A stretch of DNA of 64,000 nt, from positions 23,005 to 87,004 of the forward strand of contig CANIVF010000010.1 of NCBI GenBank assembly GCA_947470895.1. The letters run 5' to 3'. A model generated the notes under the pieces. That model had not been told where the DNA came from. It did not search any database and saw only the letters and a list, made by a program, of their open reading frames with translations. The stretch is from Bacteroidota bacterium. Its GTDB lineage: Bacteria > Bacteroidota > Bacteroidia > Cytophagales > Cyclobacteriaceae. Shown here in pieces: positions 37,173-46,263 of this stretch (position 1 is its first letter; each line of letters opens with the position of its first letter). The translations under genes and the position numbers were made by a program.

Positions 37173-38699
37173 CTACTTCGAAGTGGAAATTATAAACTCA
37201 GAAACATCTTTTCTGAATTTCTCCAGTGAAGGCTGATGGGTATACATCATGTGCCCGGCTTCATAATATTTCATGATGATATTATTACGCAATTCGTTGG
37301 TGAGCCCCAGATGGTCAATCGTATATTCAACGCCATAGAACACCGTGGCGATATCATAGTAACCGTTTAAGATCAGCACTTTTACATTAGGGTCCAAGGT
37401 CATGGCCTGGGCCATATCGATTCCTGTATTGATCGCTGCAGAGGTTCCCCAACGCATATTGCCCTCGTGTTTCCAATCCCATTTAAAACCTTCTCTGCCA
37501 CCCGCACTCGTCATGTAGTTGAGTTTCTTGTTTACCTTAAGGTCATTATAATAGTAATGCATGAACCCTGCCGTATAAGCCGGGCTTATCGCAGAACTCT
37601 GAGGATCGTAATCAGCAAACTGGGATAGCAGATCCTGATTGCCGCCTTTAAATCTTGAATCCAATCTTCCTACCGTATTGCCTTCGTTGCGCAGTAGCTC
37701 AGCAAAAAATTCTCCGGCCTGTACGCGTAAGTCTGCCTTCTTCCAGAAGTCAACGCTGCAGCCTGAATAGTTCGCTAACTTATTCGCTAACGCATTGCGT
37801 TCTTCCACAGTAAGTTTGTTGCCTTTAAAAAGAGCAGGTACATATTCTTTTTCAGTAAAATTTCTGACCTCGGTGATAAATGCTTCAAGGCTTGCCGGCT
37901 TGTTTGCTATTTTATTGTGATACCAGGCTGTGGCAGCATAAGTTGGGAAATGAACGATGTAAGACATATCGTCATTCGGTGGGAATAATAGGGTACGCAA
38001 ATCAAAAACGGCAGATACCATCACTACACCATTTAAGGCAATGCCATCATTCAATAACTTATTCATGACACCTGCATTACGGAACGTGCCATAGCTCTCG
38101 CCCAGCAAATATTTGGCTGAATTCATCCTTCCATTTTCAATAAGATATTGTTTAATGAACAGGCTTATGCTTCGAATATCCTGATCCACACCCCAGAAAT
38201 CTTCAAATTTCGACTTGCCAATAGGAACACTCAACCCTGTACCGATGGGATCCATCATCACTAGGTCAGCGATATCCAGCAATGAGAATTCATTATTTAC
38301 TATTTTATAAGGTGCGGCAGGCGTGTTGGTTGGATCATTGACCGCAATTCGCTTTGGCCCCATCACGCCCATATGCAGCCAATAGCTGGATGATCCCGGG
38401 CCACCATTGTATGAAAAAATGATGGGGCGATTTACAGGGGCTGCATCTTTTGCCACCTCTTTGGTATAGCTCGTAAACCCAAACAATGCAATAGGATTGT
38501 TGTTCTCATCGCGCAATTGCATGGTTCCCGCCCTGGCAGTGAGTGGGATAGTGGCACCATTGATCTTTACCGACTGTTGGGTGGTGGAAACTTCCCCTTC
38601 CGGGATCGGTTTCTTGTCTTCTTTATCAGTATCTGTCTGGCCCCAACTGGTATAACAAATGATGCCAACGAGGAGGATTACTAAGGTTGATTTTTTCAT
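37173..38699 (-). CDS. Secreted S10-family serine carboxypeptidase
   Basis: An exported peptidase of about 508 residues that trims C-terminal residues from peptides. ATG 38699 gives a clean signal peptide (MKKSTLVILLVGIICYTSWG); the frame is open 23 codons further up. The catalytic Ser is in 'LLGESYGTFRNAGV', the Asp in 'LNGYYDIATVFYGVE' and the His in 'YEAGHMMYTHQP'. The oxyanion segment 'SYNGGPGSSSYWLHMG' is also present. The motif reads GESYGT where eukaryotic enzymes have GESYAG. This bacterial S10 group is common in Bacteroidota and Proteobacteria. Confidence 0.92.
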   Translation of the reverse strand: MKKSTLVILLVGIICYTSWGQTDTDKEDKKPIPEGEVSTTQQSVKINGATIPLTARAGTMQLRDENNNPIALFGFTSYTKEVAKDAAPVNRPIIFSYNGGPGSSSYWLHMGVMGPKRIAVNDPTNTPAAPYKIVNNEFSLLDIADLVMMDPIGTGLSVPIGKSKFEDFWGVDQDIRSISLFIKQYLIENGRMNSAKYLLGESYGTFRNAGVMNKLLNDGIALNGVVMVSAVFDLRTLLFPPNDDMSYIVHFPTYAATAWYHNKIANKPASLEAFITEVRNFTEKEYVPALFKGNKLTVEERNALANKLANYSGCSVDFWKKADLRVQAGEFFAELLRNEGNTVGRLDSRFKGGNQDLLSQFADYDPQSSAISPAYTAGFMHYYYNDLKVNKKLNYMTSAGGREGFKWDWKHEGNMRWGTSAAINTGIDMAQAMTLDPNVKVLILNGYYDIATVFYGVEYTIDHLGLTNELRNNIIMKYYEAGHMMYTHQPSLEKFRKDVSEFIISTSK

Positions 38700-38804
38700 A
38701 GGGCTAGTATATAAGGAATGGAAATTAAACAATTTAAGTGAATGGCAAATTACCAATGGGATTAGCATTTTTTTGAGCTGGTCTAGTCCACATGATGAAA
38801 TCTA

Positions 38805-41672
38805 CTATTTCATCGTCATCAAATACTCCACAATGTCTGCCAGGTTCTGATCAGTCAATCCAAGTGAAGAAGGTTCGGGCATCAGGCTACTGGTTTGTTT
38901 CTGACGAGAAGCAATGGTCGAAGTGTCAATGGTATGTTTAATGCCACTGAGATCTTTAACCACCACAGTCTGAGTTCCATCCGCCACGAGAAATCCAAAG
39001 AATGAATCTCCGCTTTTGGTTGTGATGAGCCATGCTTCATAACCAAACACGATGCCTGCATTGGGATTGATCATAGCATCAAGTAATGCTTCGCGTTGAA
39101 ATTTATTTTTTATTTCTGTGAGATTAGGTCCGACATCCATTCCTTTATTTTTTATGCGATGGCATGAACTGCAATTCTTAGTAAAAATGGAATCACCCGA
39201 AAATGCATTACCTTTCATATTGGAGATCGAAGTAATTGAATATGTTTTTCCTGAACCTGGTTTCTTAAAGTAGTTTGCCGCCCGTACTCTTACACTTAAA
39301 TCCGGGTTTTTAAAAATCAATGCTTCCACTTCGGGAAATAATTCTGATGGTAATATATTTTCCGCACGCATACTCAAAAGCATCTGTCCTCCGATAGCGT
39401 TCGCTGCCATTGCTTGGGCGTTCCATTTTTTCTCATCGAACGATTGTCGCTTATCCAGAATAATTCCTCGCTTCACTTTCATGGCGCTCAATACGCGGGC
39501 ATGTTCCAGATCAATACCAACACCTGCTTGGTTCCAGTTAATCAAGTCAAACCAATCATTGCTTTGCCGGAAGGCCAGCCAATAATTGGCCTGTTCGGAA
39601 ATTAATGAGTCTTTGCTTTTTGTGAGATCAATCATTGCAAACACAGATTCTTTTTTAGATGTAAAGGCGAGCGCTGTAACGGATGCCATTCTTTCCTTCG
39701 ATGAAAGTTTGGAAGACATTGCCCTTGCTTCAAAATCAGGAATGGCAGCAGCCGGATGTAATCGCCACATGATCGATGCGAGTGGTGCATTCCATTCTTC
39801 AGGCTTTTGTTGATCACCACGAAAAAGTATTTTTATTTCCGGATACAGTTCTTCTGCATGACCATCGGCAACGGCACCAATGGCTTCGAGGTACCAGCGA
39901 TCCTGGCCATCATACTTTTCCACCAGCTTCAACAGAACGGGTTTTGCTTTTTCAAACGGAAGATCGCGCAAAGCAATTGCTACTTCTCTCCGAACAAATG
40001 CAGATGAGTCATCAGAAAGCCTTTCCGCTAACGGAATGATATCTTCTTCGATTTGCCGAAGTGCTCGGAATGCTACAGCTCTGATTTCGGCATTATCGTG
40101 TTCAAGAAGTTTCATGGTTTCTGCCTTTCCTTTTTCACCCAATTGCGAAAGCAACCAAACGGCACGAGCCTGATGATATGGATTAGCACTGTTCAATAAA
40201 CTCTTTACATTCTCGACTGCACCTTCACCTTGTGCTTTTAATTTTTCAAAACCTTGGTAGCGAACATTGATTGCTGGATTTTTCAATGCTTCAAGTTGTC
40301 CTTCAGTGGTTGTCAGATCAAGGGTAGGAAATTTCGGGTTTTTGTTTTTTGCGGTGATACGGTAAATTCTTCCATAGCCAATGGAATCTTGCATCTGATG
40401 GCCTCCGACTACTGGGTCATGCCAGTCGGCAAGGTAAATAGCACCATCGGTGCCGATGGTCACATCGCTGGGGCGGAACCAATTATTATTCATCGTATTT
40501 TGTGCAGAGTCATTCCATACATAGCGCTCATTATCCTGCGGAAGTGTTGTAATCAAATTCCTTCGCTTGCCGATGTCGTAGCCGGAGTTTTTGATGCTTG
40601 GCTGGTATCCAAAAATCACATTTCGCCCCGCTTCAGCACTGAGCACCATACCGAGGTATTGATCACCTAATGCATCACTTTCATTTACAGCCACACCAGT
40701 AGGTGAGCCTGCGCCTGTCTGATCTCCTGCAGGCATTATTCCAGGATTATCCTGATGCCAGTGTGCTTCAAAAATATCCTGACCGGGTCGTTGATCGGCT
40801 TGCCAATAGCGTGTGCCATCGCTACTGAAGTAGCCGGCATTTCCGCCTTCCATCAACCATGATGTACGACAAGCAACCACCTGATCATCGTTATCATTCT
40901 GCCACAGGTTTCCATACGAATCTACCATCACTTCATACGAGTTTCTGAAGTTATGCCCCAGTACTTTTAATTCTGTTCCATCAGGATTTACTCGTAATGC
41001 AAGTCCGCCCACCCACACGCGCCCATCATCACTTTTCATGTTTCCCTGGTTCTTGAGATTATAAGGTGTTCCACCAGTATACACACTCCCCGATCGAAGT
41101 GTCCATCCTGATTTATCAGCAACAACATGAGGCCCTGCATTGCCTGTATTAAAATAAAAATTTCCATCAGGTCCGGCCACTAACGAATGAAGTGAATGAT
41201 CATGATCCTTACCACCAAAACCCGTTAGAAAAATTTCTTTTGAATCCGGTTTATCGTCACCATCGACATCGGTGTAAACAATTAAATGAGGAGCGCACGA
41301 GACAAATACTTTATTCCCAATCACAGCAATGCCCATGGGTGAAATCAAATCTTTATCTTCTACGAAAAGTTTTGAGACATCGGCTTCGCCATCACCATCG
41401 ATGTCTTGCAAGATCATGACGCGGTCTCCCTTCGGATGATGTAAAAAATGGGTTGAATCGTTGTTGAAGTTACGATAGTTGACAGCTTCCGTTATCCAGA
41501 TGCGACCTTTGATGTCGACATCCATATTGGTTGGATTATAAAATAGGGGCGACTGCGCCCATAAGGTAGCTTCGAGGTCATCTGGCAAAAACAAATCATT
41601 GCTGATCTTTTTTTGATGGCATGACATTAACAATGGAAACAAGGCGATGAACAGAACGGATAGAATTCGCAT
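38805..41672 (-). CDS. PVC-type heme-binding dehydrogenase: propeller, HEAT repeats, cytochrome c
   Basis: A 955-residue lipoprotein (signal MRILSVLFIALFPLLMS-C). It has a membrane-bound-dehydrogenase-type propeller (about 25-440, 'NPTNMDVDIKGRIWITEAVN', 'LQDIDGDGEADVSKLF'), armadillo/HEAT repeats (about 465-720, 'RAVWLLSQLGEKGKAETMKL', 'FVRREVAIALRDLPFEKAKP'), and a C-terminal cytochrome c with CxxCH in 'NCSSCHRIKNKGMDVGPNL' near residue 833. It also carries the late 'NAGIVFGYEAWLITTKSGDS' block of PVC-type cytochromes. Family members are thought to oxidise sugars or related compounds; substrates are largely unproven. The gene stands alone and is divergent from the alcohol dehydrogenase. Confidence 0.9.
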   Translation of the reverse strand: MRILSVLFIALFPLLMSCHQKKISNDLFLPDDLEATLWAQSPLFYNPTNMDVDIKGRIWITEAVNYRNFNNDSTHFLHHPKGDRVMILQDIDGDGEADVSKLFVEDKDLISPMGIAVIGNKVFVSCAPHLIVYTDVDGDDKPDSKEIFLTGFGGKDHDHSLHSLVAGPDGNFYFNTGNAGPHVVADKSGWTLRSGSVYTGGTPYNLKNQGNMKSDDGRVWVGGLALRVNPDGTELKVLGHNFRNSYEVMVDSYGNLWQNDNDDQVVACRTSWLMEGGNAGYFSSDGTRYWQADQRPGQDIFEAHWHQDNPGIMPAGDQTGAGSPTGVAVNESDALGDQYLGMVLSAEAGRNVIFGYQPSIKNSGYDIGKRRNLITTLPQDNERYVWNDSAQNTMNNNWFRPSDVTIGTDGAIYLADWHDPVVGGHQMQDSIGYGRIYRITAKNKNPKFPTLDLTTTEGQLEALKNPAINVRYQGFEKLKAQGEGAVENVKSLLNSANPYHQARAVWLLSQLGEKGKAETMKLLEHDNAEIRAVAFRALRQIEEDIIPLAERLSDDSSAFVRREVAIALRDLPFEKAKPVLLKLVEKYDGQDRWYLEAIGAVADGHAEELYPEIKILFRGDQQKPEEWNAPLASIMWRLHPAAAIPDFEARAMSSKLSSKERMASVTALAFTSKKESVFAMIDLTKSKDSLISEQANYWLAFRQSNDWFDLINWNQAGVGIDLEHARVLSAMKVKRGIILDKRQSFDEKKWNAQAMAANAIGGQMLLSMRAENILPSELFPEVEALIFKNPDLSVRVRAANYFKKPGSGKTYSITSISNMKGNAFSGDSIFTKNCSSCHRIKNKGMDVGPNLTEIKNKFQREALLDAMINPNAGIVFGYEAWLITTKSGDSFFGFLVADGTQTVVVKDLSGIKHTIDTSTIASRQKQTSSLMPEPSSLGLTDQNLADIVEYLMTMK

Positions 41673-41756
41673 AACGTTTTATGGGGTAGTATTCAATCAG
41701 GCAGATCAACTTTTTATAACAATGTCATAAAAAGTAAATCGCCTGCAGGAAAGTGT

Positions 41757-41764
41757 TATTTTTG
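41757..41764 (+). promoter_or_regulatory. Candidate -7 box for the alcohol dehydrogenase gene
   Basis: TATTTTTG matches TAnnTTTG and lies 33 bp before the ATG at 41798. No clear -33 TTG is seen. Confidence 0.35.
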
Positions 41765-41797
41765 AGTAACCTTCATTTCCAGACAAGATAATTAATT

Positions 41798-42901
41798 ATG
41801 ATCAAATCAAAGAGCGCCATTGCTGACGGAAACGGAAATTTTGTCATTCAACAAATAGAAATCGGTGATCCTCAAGGTGATGAAGTGCTGGTACAGATAA
41901 AGGCAGCAGGTATTTGTCATACCGATTGGGATTCTCAATCATGGGGAAAGCCATTAATTATGGGGCATGAAGGTGCCGGTATTGTTAAAAAAGTTGGCCC
42001 CAACGTATCTGATCTGGAAGAAGGTGATTCTGTTATTCTCAACTGGGCAGTTCCATGCTACCAATGTTTTCAATGCCAGGAAGGAAACCAACATTTATGC
42101 GAAGTCAATTCTGCTGTAGTAGTTGGCAATGGAGTGAGTGGCGGTCATGTACGTTTACAAGCCAGTACATTAAACGGTGTTCCAATAGAGCGTTCTTTTA
42201 GTCTTGGCACCATGTCTGAATACGCACTCGTGCGAGAGTCAGCTTGTGTTAAAATTGCAGTGGATATACCATTTGCTTCGGCTGCCATTATCAGTTGTGG
42301 AGTAATGACGGGCTATGGATCGGTGGTGAATGTAGCGAAAGTAAAGGCTGGATCATCCGTAGTGGTGTTAGGCACGGGTGGGGTTGGACTTAATGTAATT
42401 CAAGGTGCAAGAATATCCGGAGCTTCAAAAATTATTGCCATTGATATAAATCGTTCACGACTTGAAATGGCGAAGCAGTATGGAGCTACCCATACAATCC
42501 TGGCTTCGAAGGATGATGCAGGTTTACTGGAAGCCGCAAAGCAAGTAAAGAACCTTACTGATCGCGGAGCTGATTACTCTTTCGAATGCACGGCCATACC
42601 AGCCTTGGGAGCCGCTCCATTAGCGATGATTAGAAATGGAGGAACAGCGGTGCAGGTCAGTGGGATTGAGCAGGAAATTAAAATAGATATGCGCCTCTTC
42701 GAATGGGATAAGGTTTATATCAATCCGCTCTATGGAAAGGCAAGACCGCAAATTGATTTTAGAATCTTACAGGAGCTTTATGCCAGCGGCCAATTGCAAC
42801 TGGATAATATGGTAACCCGAACGTATCCACTTGATCAACTTCAAAAGGCTTTTTCAGATATGCACCATGGACTCAATGCAAAAGGAGTCATTATCTTTTA
42901 A
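41798..42901 (+). CDS. Zinc-dependent alcohol dehydrogenase, class III-like
   Basis: A 367-residue cytoplasmic medium-chain dehydrogenase. Catalytic zinc ligands are Cys 40 (GICHTDW) and His 57 (MGHEGAG). The structural zinc lobe is complete with Cys 87, 90, 93 and 101 ('PCYQCFQCQEGNQHLC'). The NAD fold has 'VVLGTGGVGLNVIQGARISG' and an acidic residue in 'IIAIDINRSRLE'. The block 'AIISCGVMTGYGSVVNVAKV' resembles S-(hydroxymethyl)thiol (formaldehyde) dehydrogenases. An esterase follows after 11 bp, a layout like frmA-frmB, though a general alcohol dehydrogenase is equally possible. Confidence 0.88.
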   Translation: MIKSKSAIADGNGNFVIQQIEIGDPQGDEVLVQIKAAGICHTDWDSQSWGKPLIMGHEGAGIVKKVGPNVSDLEEGDSVILNWAVPCYQCFQCQEGNQHLCEVNSAVVVGNGVSGGHVRLQASTLNGVPIERSFSLGTMSEYALVRESACVKIAVDIPFASAAIISCGVMTGYGSVVNVAKVKAGSSVVVLGTGGVGLNVIQGARISGASKIIAIDINRSRLEMAKQYGATHTILASKDDAGLLEAAKQVKNLTDRGADYSFECTAIPALGAAPLAMIRNGGTAVQVSGIEQEIKIDMRLFEWDKVYINPLYGKARPQIDFRILQELYASGQLQLDNMVTRTYPLDQLQKAFSDMHHGLNAKGVIIF

Positions 42902-42912
42902 TTCATAAATCC

Positions 42913-43725
42913 ATGTCTAAATTTTTCACCACGGAGATTTCCAATCCTGAAAATGAATTTGATCACCTCCGTTTTATTACTGTAAAGAGTAACGCGTTGC
43001 TACGAAGAGCTGACATCACAGTGTATATTCCACCAGTGTCGAATAGTGTTCATTCACTGGATGTAGTTATCCTGCTTCATGGTGTCTATGGTTCCCATTG
43101 GGCATGGGCTATGAATGCTGGAGTTCATAAATCAGCGGATCGGTTAATTCAACAAGGTAAGATACGACCAATGGTTTTGGTTATGCCTTCTGATGGTCTT
43201 TATGGTGATGGTAGCGGCTACTTGCCTCATCAAACTGAAAATTACGAAAAGTGGATTGTTGAAGATGTGATTGCAGCAGTGCGAGAACAAATCACCGTGA
43301 TAAGTAATAATTCAAATTTCTTCATCACAGGCCTTTCCATGGGCGGGTATGGTGCCTTGCGATTAGGGGCAAAGTATCCAAATGTATTTCGTTCATTCTC
43401 GGGTCTTTCATCCATCACAGAATTTTCGCAGATGAAAATCTTTCTGGAAGAAGGTGAATATGATAAGCTAAGCAGTTTGGTATCGAAGCAAGAAAATGTA
43501 TTCGATTGCATCCTTGCCAGCAAAGGGAAGATTCCTGATTTCTACTTCGATTGTGGATCAGAAGATATTTTGATAGAATACAACAGGAAACTTCATCAGA
43601 GTTTACTGGAGAATGGCATCAAGCATACCTATAATGAAAACCCCGGGGCCCATCAATGGAATTATTGGAAAACCCATATCGAAGATTCACTTTTATTCTT
43701 TAACACAGTCAACTCAAAAGACTAA
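42913..43725 (+). CDS. Alpha/beta-hydrolase esterase (EstA/FrmB-like)
   Basis: A 270-residue putative esterase of the esterase-D/tributyrin-esterase family. The nucleophile is Ser in 'ITGLSMGGYGALRLG', the oxyanion region is 'VVILLHGVYGSHWAWAMNAG', and the triad is completed by the Asp in 'YFDCGSEDILI' and the His in 'NPGAHQWNYWKTH'. The same family contains S-formylglutathione hydrolase. It lies directly behind the dehydrogenase, so it may hydrolyse the ester or thioester that enzyme makes. There is no signal peptide. Confidence 0.87.
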   Translation: MSKFFTTEISNPENEFDHLRFITVKSNALLRRADITVYIPPVSNSVHSLDVVILLHGVYGSHWAWAMNAGVHKSADRLIQQGKIRPMVLVMPSDGLYGDGSGYLPHQTENYEKWIVEDVIAAVREQITVISNNSNFFITGLSMGGYGALRLGAKYPNVFRSFSGLSSITEFSQMKIFLEEGEYDKLSSLVSKQENVFDCILASKGKIPDFYFDCGSEDILIEYNRKLHQSLLENGIKHTYNENPGAHQWNYWKTHIEDSLLFFNTVNSKD

Positions 43726-43744
43726 TGGATGAGGTTTATTATCT

Positions 43745-44371
43745 TCAACTATTCTTGTAATAATCACACACCGTATTCATTACGCAGTCACTGCATTTAG
43801 GATTGGTGGGTCGGCATATTTTCCTGCCTAAAAATGAAATCGCCATTCCTGCTTCACTCCAGTCTTTGGGTTCTAATAATTCCATCATTTGCTTTTCCAA
43901 TTTCTTGGGATCGGTGCCTTGTGCGATGCCAAGCCTGGGAGCAACACGCACTACATGAAGATCAACAATAATTCCTTCTGGCTTTAAACCCGACTCACGC
44001 ATAATCACATTGGCCGACTTCCTTCCAATGCCTGGTAGTTCAGTTAATGTTTCTAAAGTAGTGGGTATGTTTTTATCTTCTTTAATACGGGAAGCCAATT
44101 CGAGTAACCACTTTGTTTTGTTGCCGAAGTTCCTGACATCGTTGATAAGAGGAAACAGCGATTCGGTAGTGGCTTTGGATAGCGCTTTCATATCTGGGAA
44201 TACTTTGAAAAAGGCCGGAGCAATTTTGTTAATATGCCGATCTGAGTCCTGTGCCGAAAGGATGATGGCCACCAGTAGTTCATAGGTATTCGTATAATCC
44301 AGCGGATGTTTTTTGCCTTTATACGTGTTGATTAACGGCTGAATTTCCTGTTGCCAATTGTGGGTTGCCAT
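43745..44371 (-). CDS. nth: Endonuclease III
   Basis: Base-excision repair DNA glycosylase/AP lyase for oxidised pyrimidines. The 208 residues contain the helix-hairpin-helix 'LPGIGRKSANVI' with catalytic Lys 118, the active Asp 137 in 'IVDLHVVRVAPRLG', and a complete [4Fe-4S] loop of Cys 186, 193, 196 and 202 (C-x6-C-x2-C-x5-C). It is convergent with the esterase gene (19 bp between stops). Confidence 0.96.
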   Translation of the reverse strand: MATHNWQQEIQPLINTYKGKKHPLDYTNTYELLVAIILSAQDSDRHINKIAPAFFKVFPDMKALSKATTESLFPLINDVRNFGNKTKWLLELASRIKEDKNIPTTLETLTELPGIGRKSANVIMRESGLKPEGIIVDLHVVRVAPRLGIAQGTDPKKLEKQMMELLEPKDWSEAGMAISFLGRKICRPTNPKCSDCVMNTVCDYYKNS

Positions 44372-44508
44372 GCGATTGAAATTTATGGTTATAAAAATAC
44401 TGATTAAGACAATATAGCGATAACGATTTAATATCTTCGGGGCGTGTGAATACAGAAGGGGCTAATAATCAACTTGATCTAACAAACAAAATCTTCTAAT
44501 GAAATAAA

Positions 44509-45039
44509 ATGACGGTTGATCAATTCAAAGAACAAATCAAGAGAAAAGATCCATTGGCCAATCTTTCGAATTACCTGATGTGTATTGGCTTCATCATGGC
44601 AGGATTTTATTTTTATAATCTGATTCTCACCACGGCAAAATCGGATGTCGCTTATGGTTTATTAATTATTCCAACAACGATTTTGGCCATGGGGTTATAT
44701 GGTTTTTGGCGAATCCCCAGAACGCATGATGTAGTGATGATTCAATCTAAACTGGATACCAGCGAAAAATTGAAAATAGTTCAAGCCTTTCTTTCTTTAA
44801 CGAAGTCGGAAGCGAAGCCCAATAAGAATAAATTTTTCGAAGCCTCTTACTGTAACGAATTCGAAAACAAGGTTGAACTTCTGTTTTATGTAGACAGTCA
44901 AAAAATTTTGTTCAACGTGCAAAAGGGAAATCAATTCCGGGCTGGCCGAATGTTCGACTTCGGTGTCTCAAAACGCGCAGCGGAAAAGATTGAAGAGTAC
45001 CTTACTGAAAATTTTACTGCAGCATCACAACGAAAGTAG
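44509..45039 (+). CDS. Two-helix membrane protein, unknown function
   Basis: A 176-residue protein with a short charged N-terminus (MTVDQFKEQIKRKDP), two membrane segments (about residues 20-42 and 48-66), and a cytoplasmic-type domain with 'KLKIVQAFLSLTKSEAKPNK' and a beta-rich end ('VELLFYVDSQKILFNVQKG'). I do not recognise the family. Its last 15 bases overlap the 3' end of ackA on the opposite strand. Confidence 0.65.
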   Translation: MTVDQFKEQIKRKDPLANLSNYLMCIGFIMAGFYFYNLILTTAKSDVAYGLLIIPTTILAMGLYGFWRIPRTHDVVMIQSKLDTSEKLKIVQAFLSLTKSEAKPNKNKFFEASYCNEFENKVELLFYVDSQKILFNVQKGNQFRAGRMFDFGVSKRAAEKIEEYLTENFTAASQRK

Positions 45040-46224
45040 GGTGTAACACTGTCTGGCTATTTCCAGTTCTTCATTAGTGGGTATGACCAGAATTTTCACA
45101 GGCCCTGTTTCTTCATTAATTTCATATATGCCTTTTCTTCTCGAACTATTTTTTTCTTCATCCAAGCGAATGCCCAGATAATCCATATCCCTTGTAGCTA
45201 ATTTTCTGGTGAGTGCATCATTTTCGCCAACGCCTGCAGTAAACACCAAAGCATCAACACCATTGAGTGTAGCTGCGAAGGCTCCAATATATTTTTTTAT
45301 GTGATACGCGTACATGTCATAAGCCAGCTTGGCCTCATCGTTGCCTTTATTGATTTCTGATTGTACATCGCGCATGTCGCTGAATCCCGTAAGGCCAAGC
45401 ATACCGCTTTTTTTATTGAGGATGTTATTCACATCATCTAAGGAATAGCCTAATTGTTTTACCAGATGAAAAATAACTGATTGATCAATGTCTCCGGTGC
45501 GTGTGCCCATGATCAATCCATTCATGGGACCGAGGCCCATACTCGTATCCATACATTGGCCGTTGCGAATAGCCGTCATGCTACAACCGTTGCCTAAGTG
45601 TATGGTGATGATCTTTGCTTCTTTGTTTTTTAGGTAGTCCACGGCTTGTTCAGAAACATACTTATGACTCGTGCCGTGAAATCCATAGTTGCGGATACCA
45701 TGTTCATAATAAAACGCTTTGGGTATCGCAATGCGATAAGCAACCGGAGCCATCGTTTGATGAAAAGCCGTATCGAACACGGCAACCTGTGTGGCTGATT
45801 TAAAAATTTCTTCGGCCACTTCAATTCCCAAGTAGTTGGGTGGATTGTGTAAGGGCGCAAGGGAGAATAATTTTTTAACTTCTTTCTTGACTTCCTCATT
45901 AATGATCATGGTGCTGGAAAAACTTTCACCACCATGAACGACACGATGACCAACCACATCAATTTCTTCGGGCTGACTAATAACGCCAATCTCTTTGTCG
46001 GTGAGCAAACGAGCCGCTTCTCTCAATCCGGTAGCATGATCTGGAACGGAAACAGTTTCTTTACGTGATTGTTCAATGCTTTTTGAAAAAGTCTTGTGAG
46101 TAATGGCCGATCCTTCTAAACCAATACGCTCAATCAAGCCAGAGCAAACAGTTTTAGCTTCGGGCATTTGAATGAGTTGATATTTGATGGAACTACTTCC
46201 GGAGTTAATGACAAAAACATTCAT
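45025..46224 (-). CDS. ackA: Acetate kinase
   Basis: Transfers phosphate between acetyl phosphate and ADP, giving ATP and acetate. About 399 residues when started at ATG 46224 (MNVFVINSGSSSIKYQLIQ), which matches the family N-terminus; the ATG seven codons upstream is less likely. Signatures: 'NSGSSSIKYQL', 'GHRVVHGGESFSSTMII', 'AVFDTAFHQTMAPVAYRIA', 'GFHGTSHKYVS', 'TIHLGNGCSMTAI' and 'FTAGVGENDALTRK'. It follows pta by 39 bp on the minus strand, the normal acetate operon. Confidence 0.97.
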   Translation of the reverse strand: MNVFVINSGSSSIKYQLIQMPEAKTVCSGLIERIGLEGSAITHKTFSKSIEQSRKETVSVPDHATGLREAARLLTDKEIGVISQPEEIDVVGHRVVHGGESFSSTMIINEEVKKEVKKLFSLAPLHNPPNYLGIEVAEEIFKSATQVAVFDTAFHQTMAPVAYRIAIPKAFYYEHGIRNYGFHGTSHKYVSEQAVDYLKNKEAKIITIHLGNGCSMTAIRNGQCMDTSMGLGPMNGLIMGTRTGDIDQSVIFHLVKQLGYSLDDVNNILNKKSGMLGLTGFSDMRDVQSEINKGNDEAKLAYDMYAYHIKKYIGAFAATLNGVDALVFTAGVGENDALTRKLATRDMDYLGIRLDEEKNSSRRKGIYEINEETGPVKILVIPTNEELEIARQCYTLLSL

Positions 46225-46263
46225 CTTTATAAAATATAAAACCAATACTTCCTTTGTTGCCTA

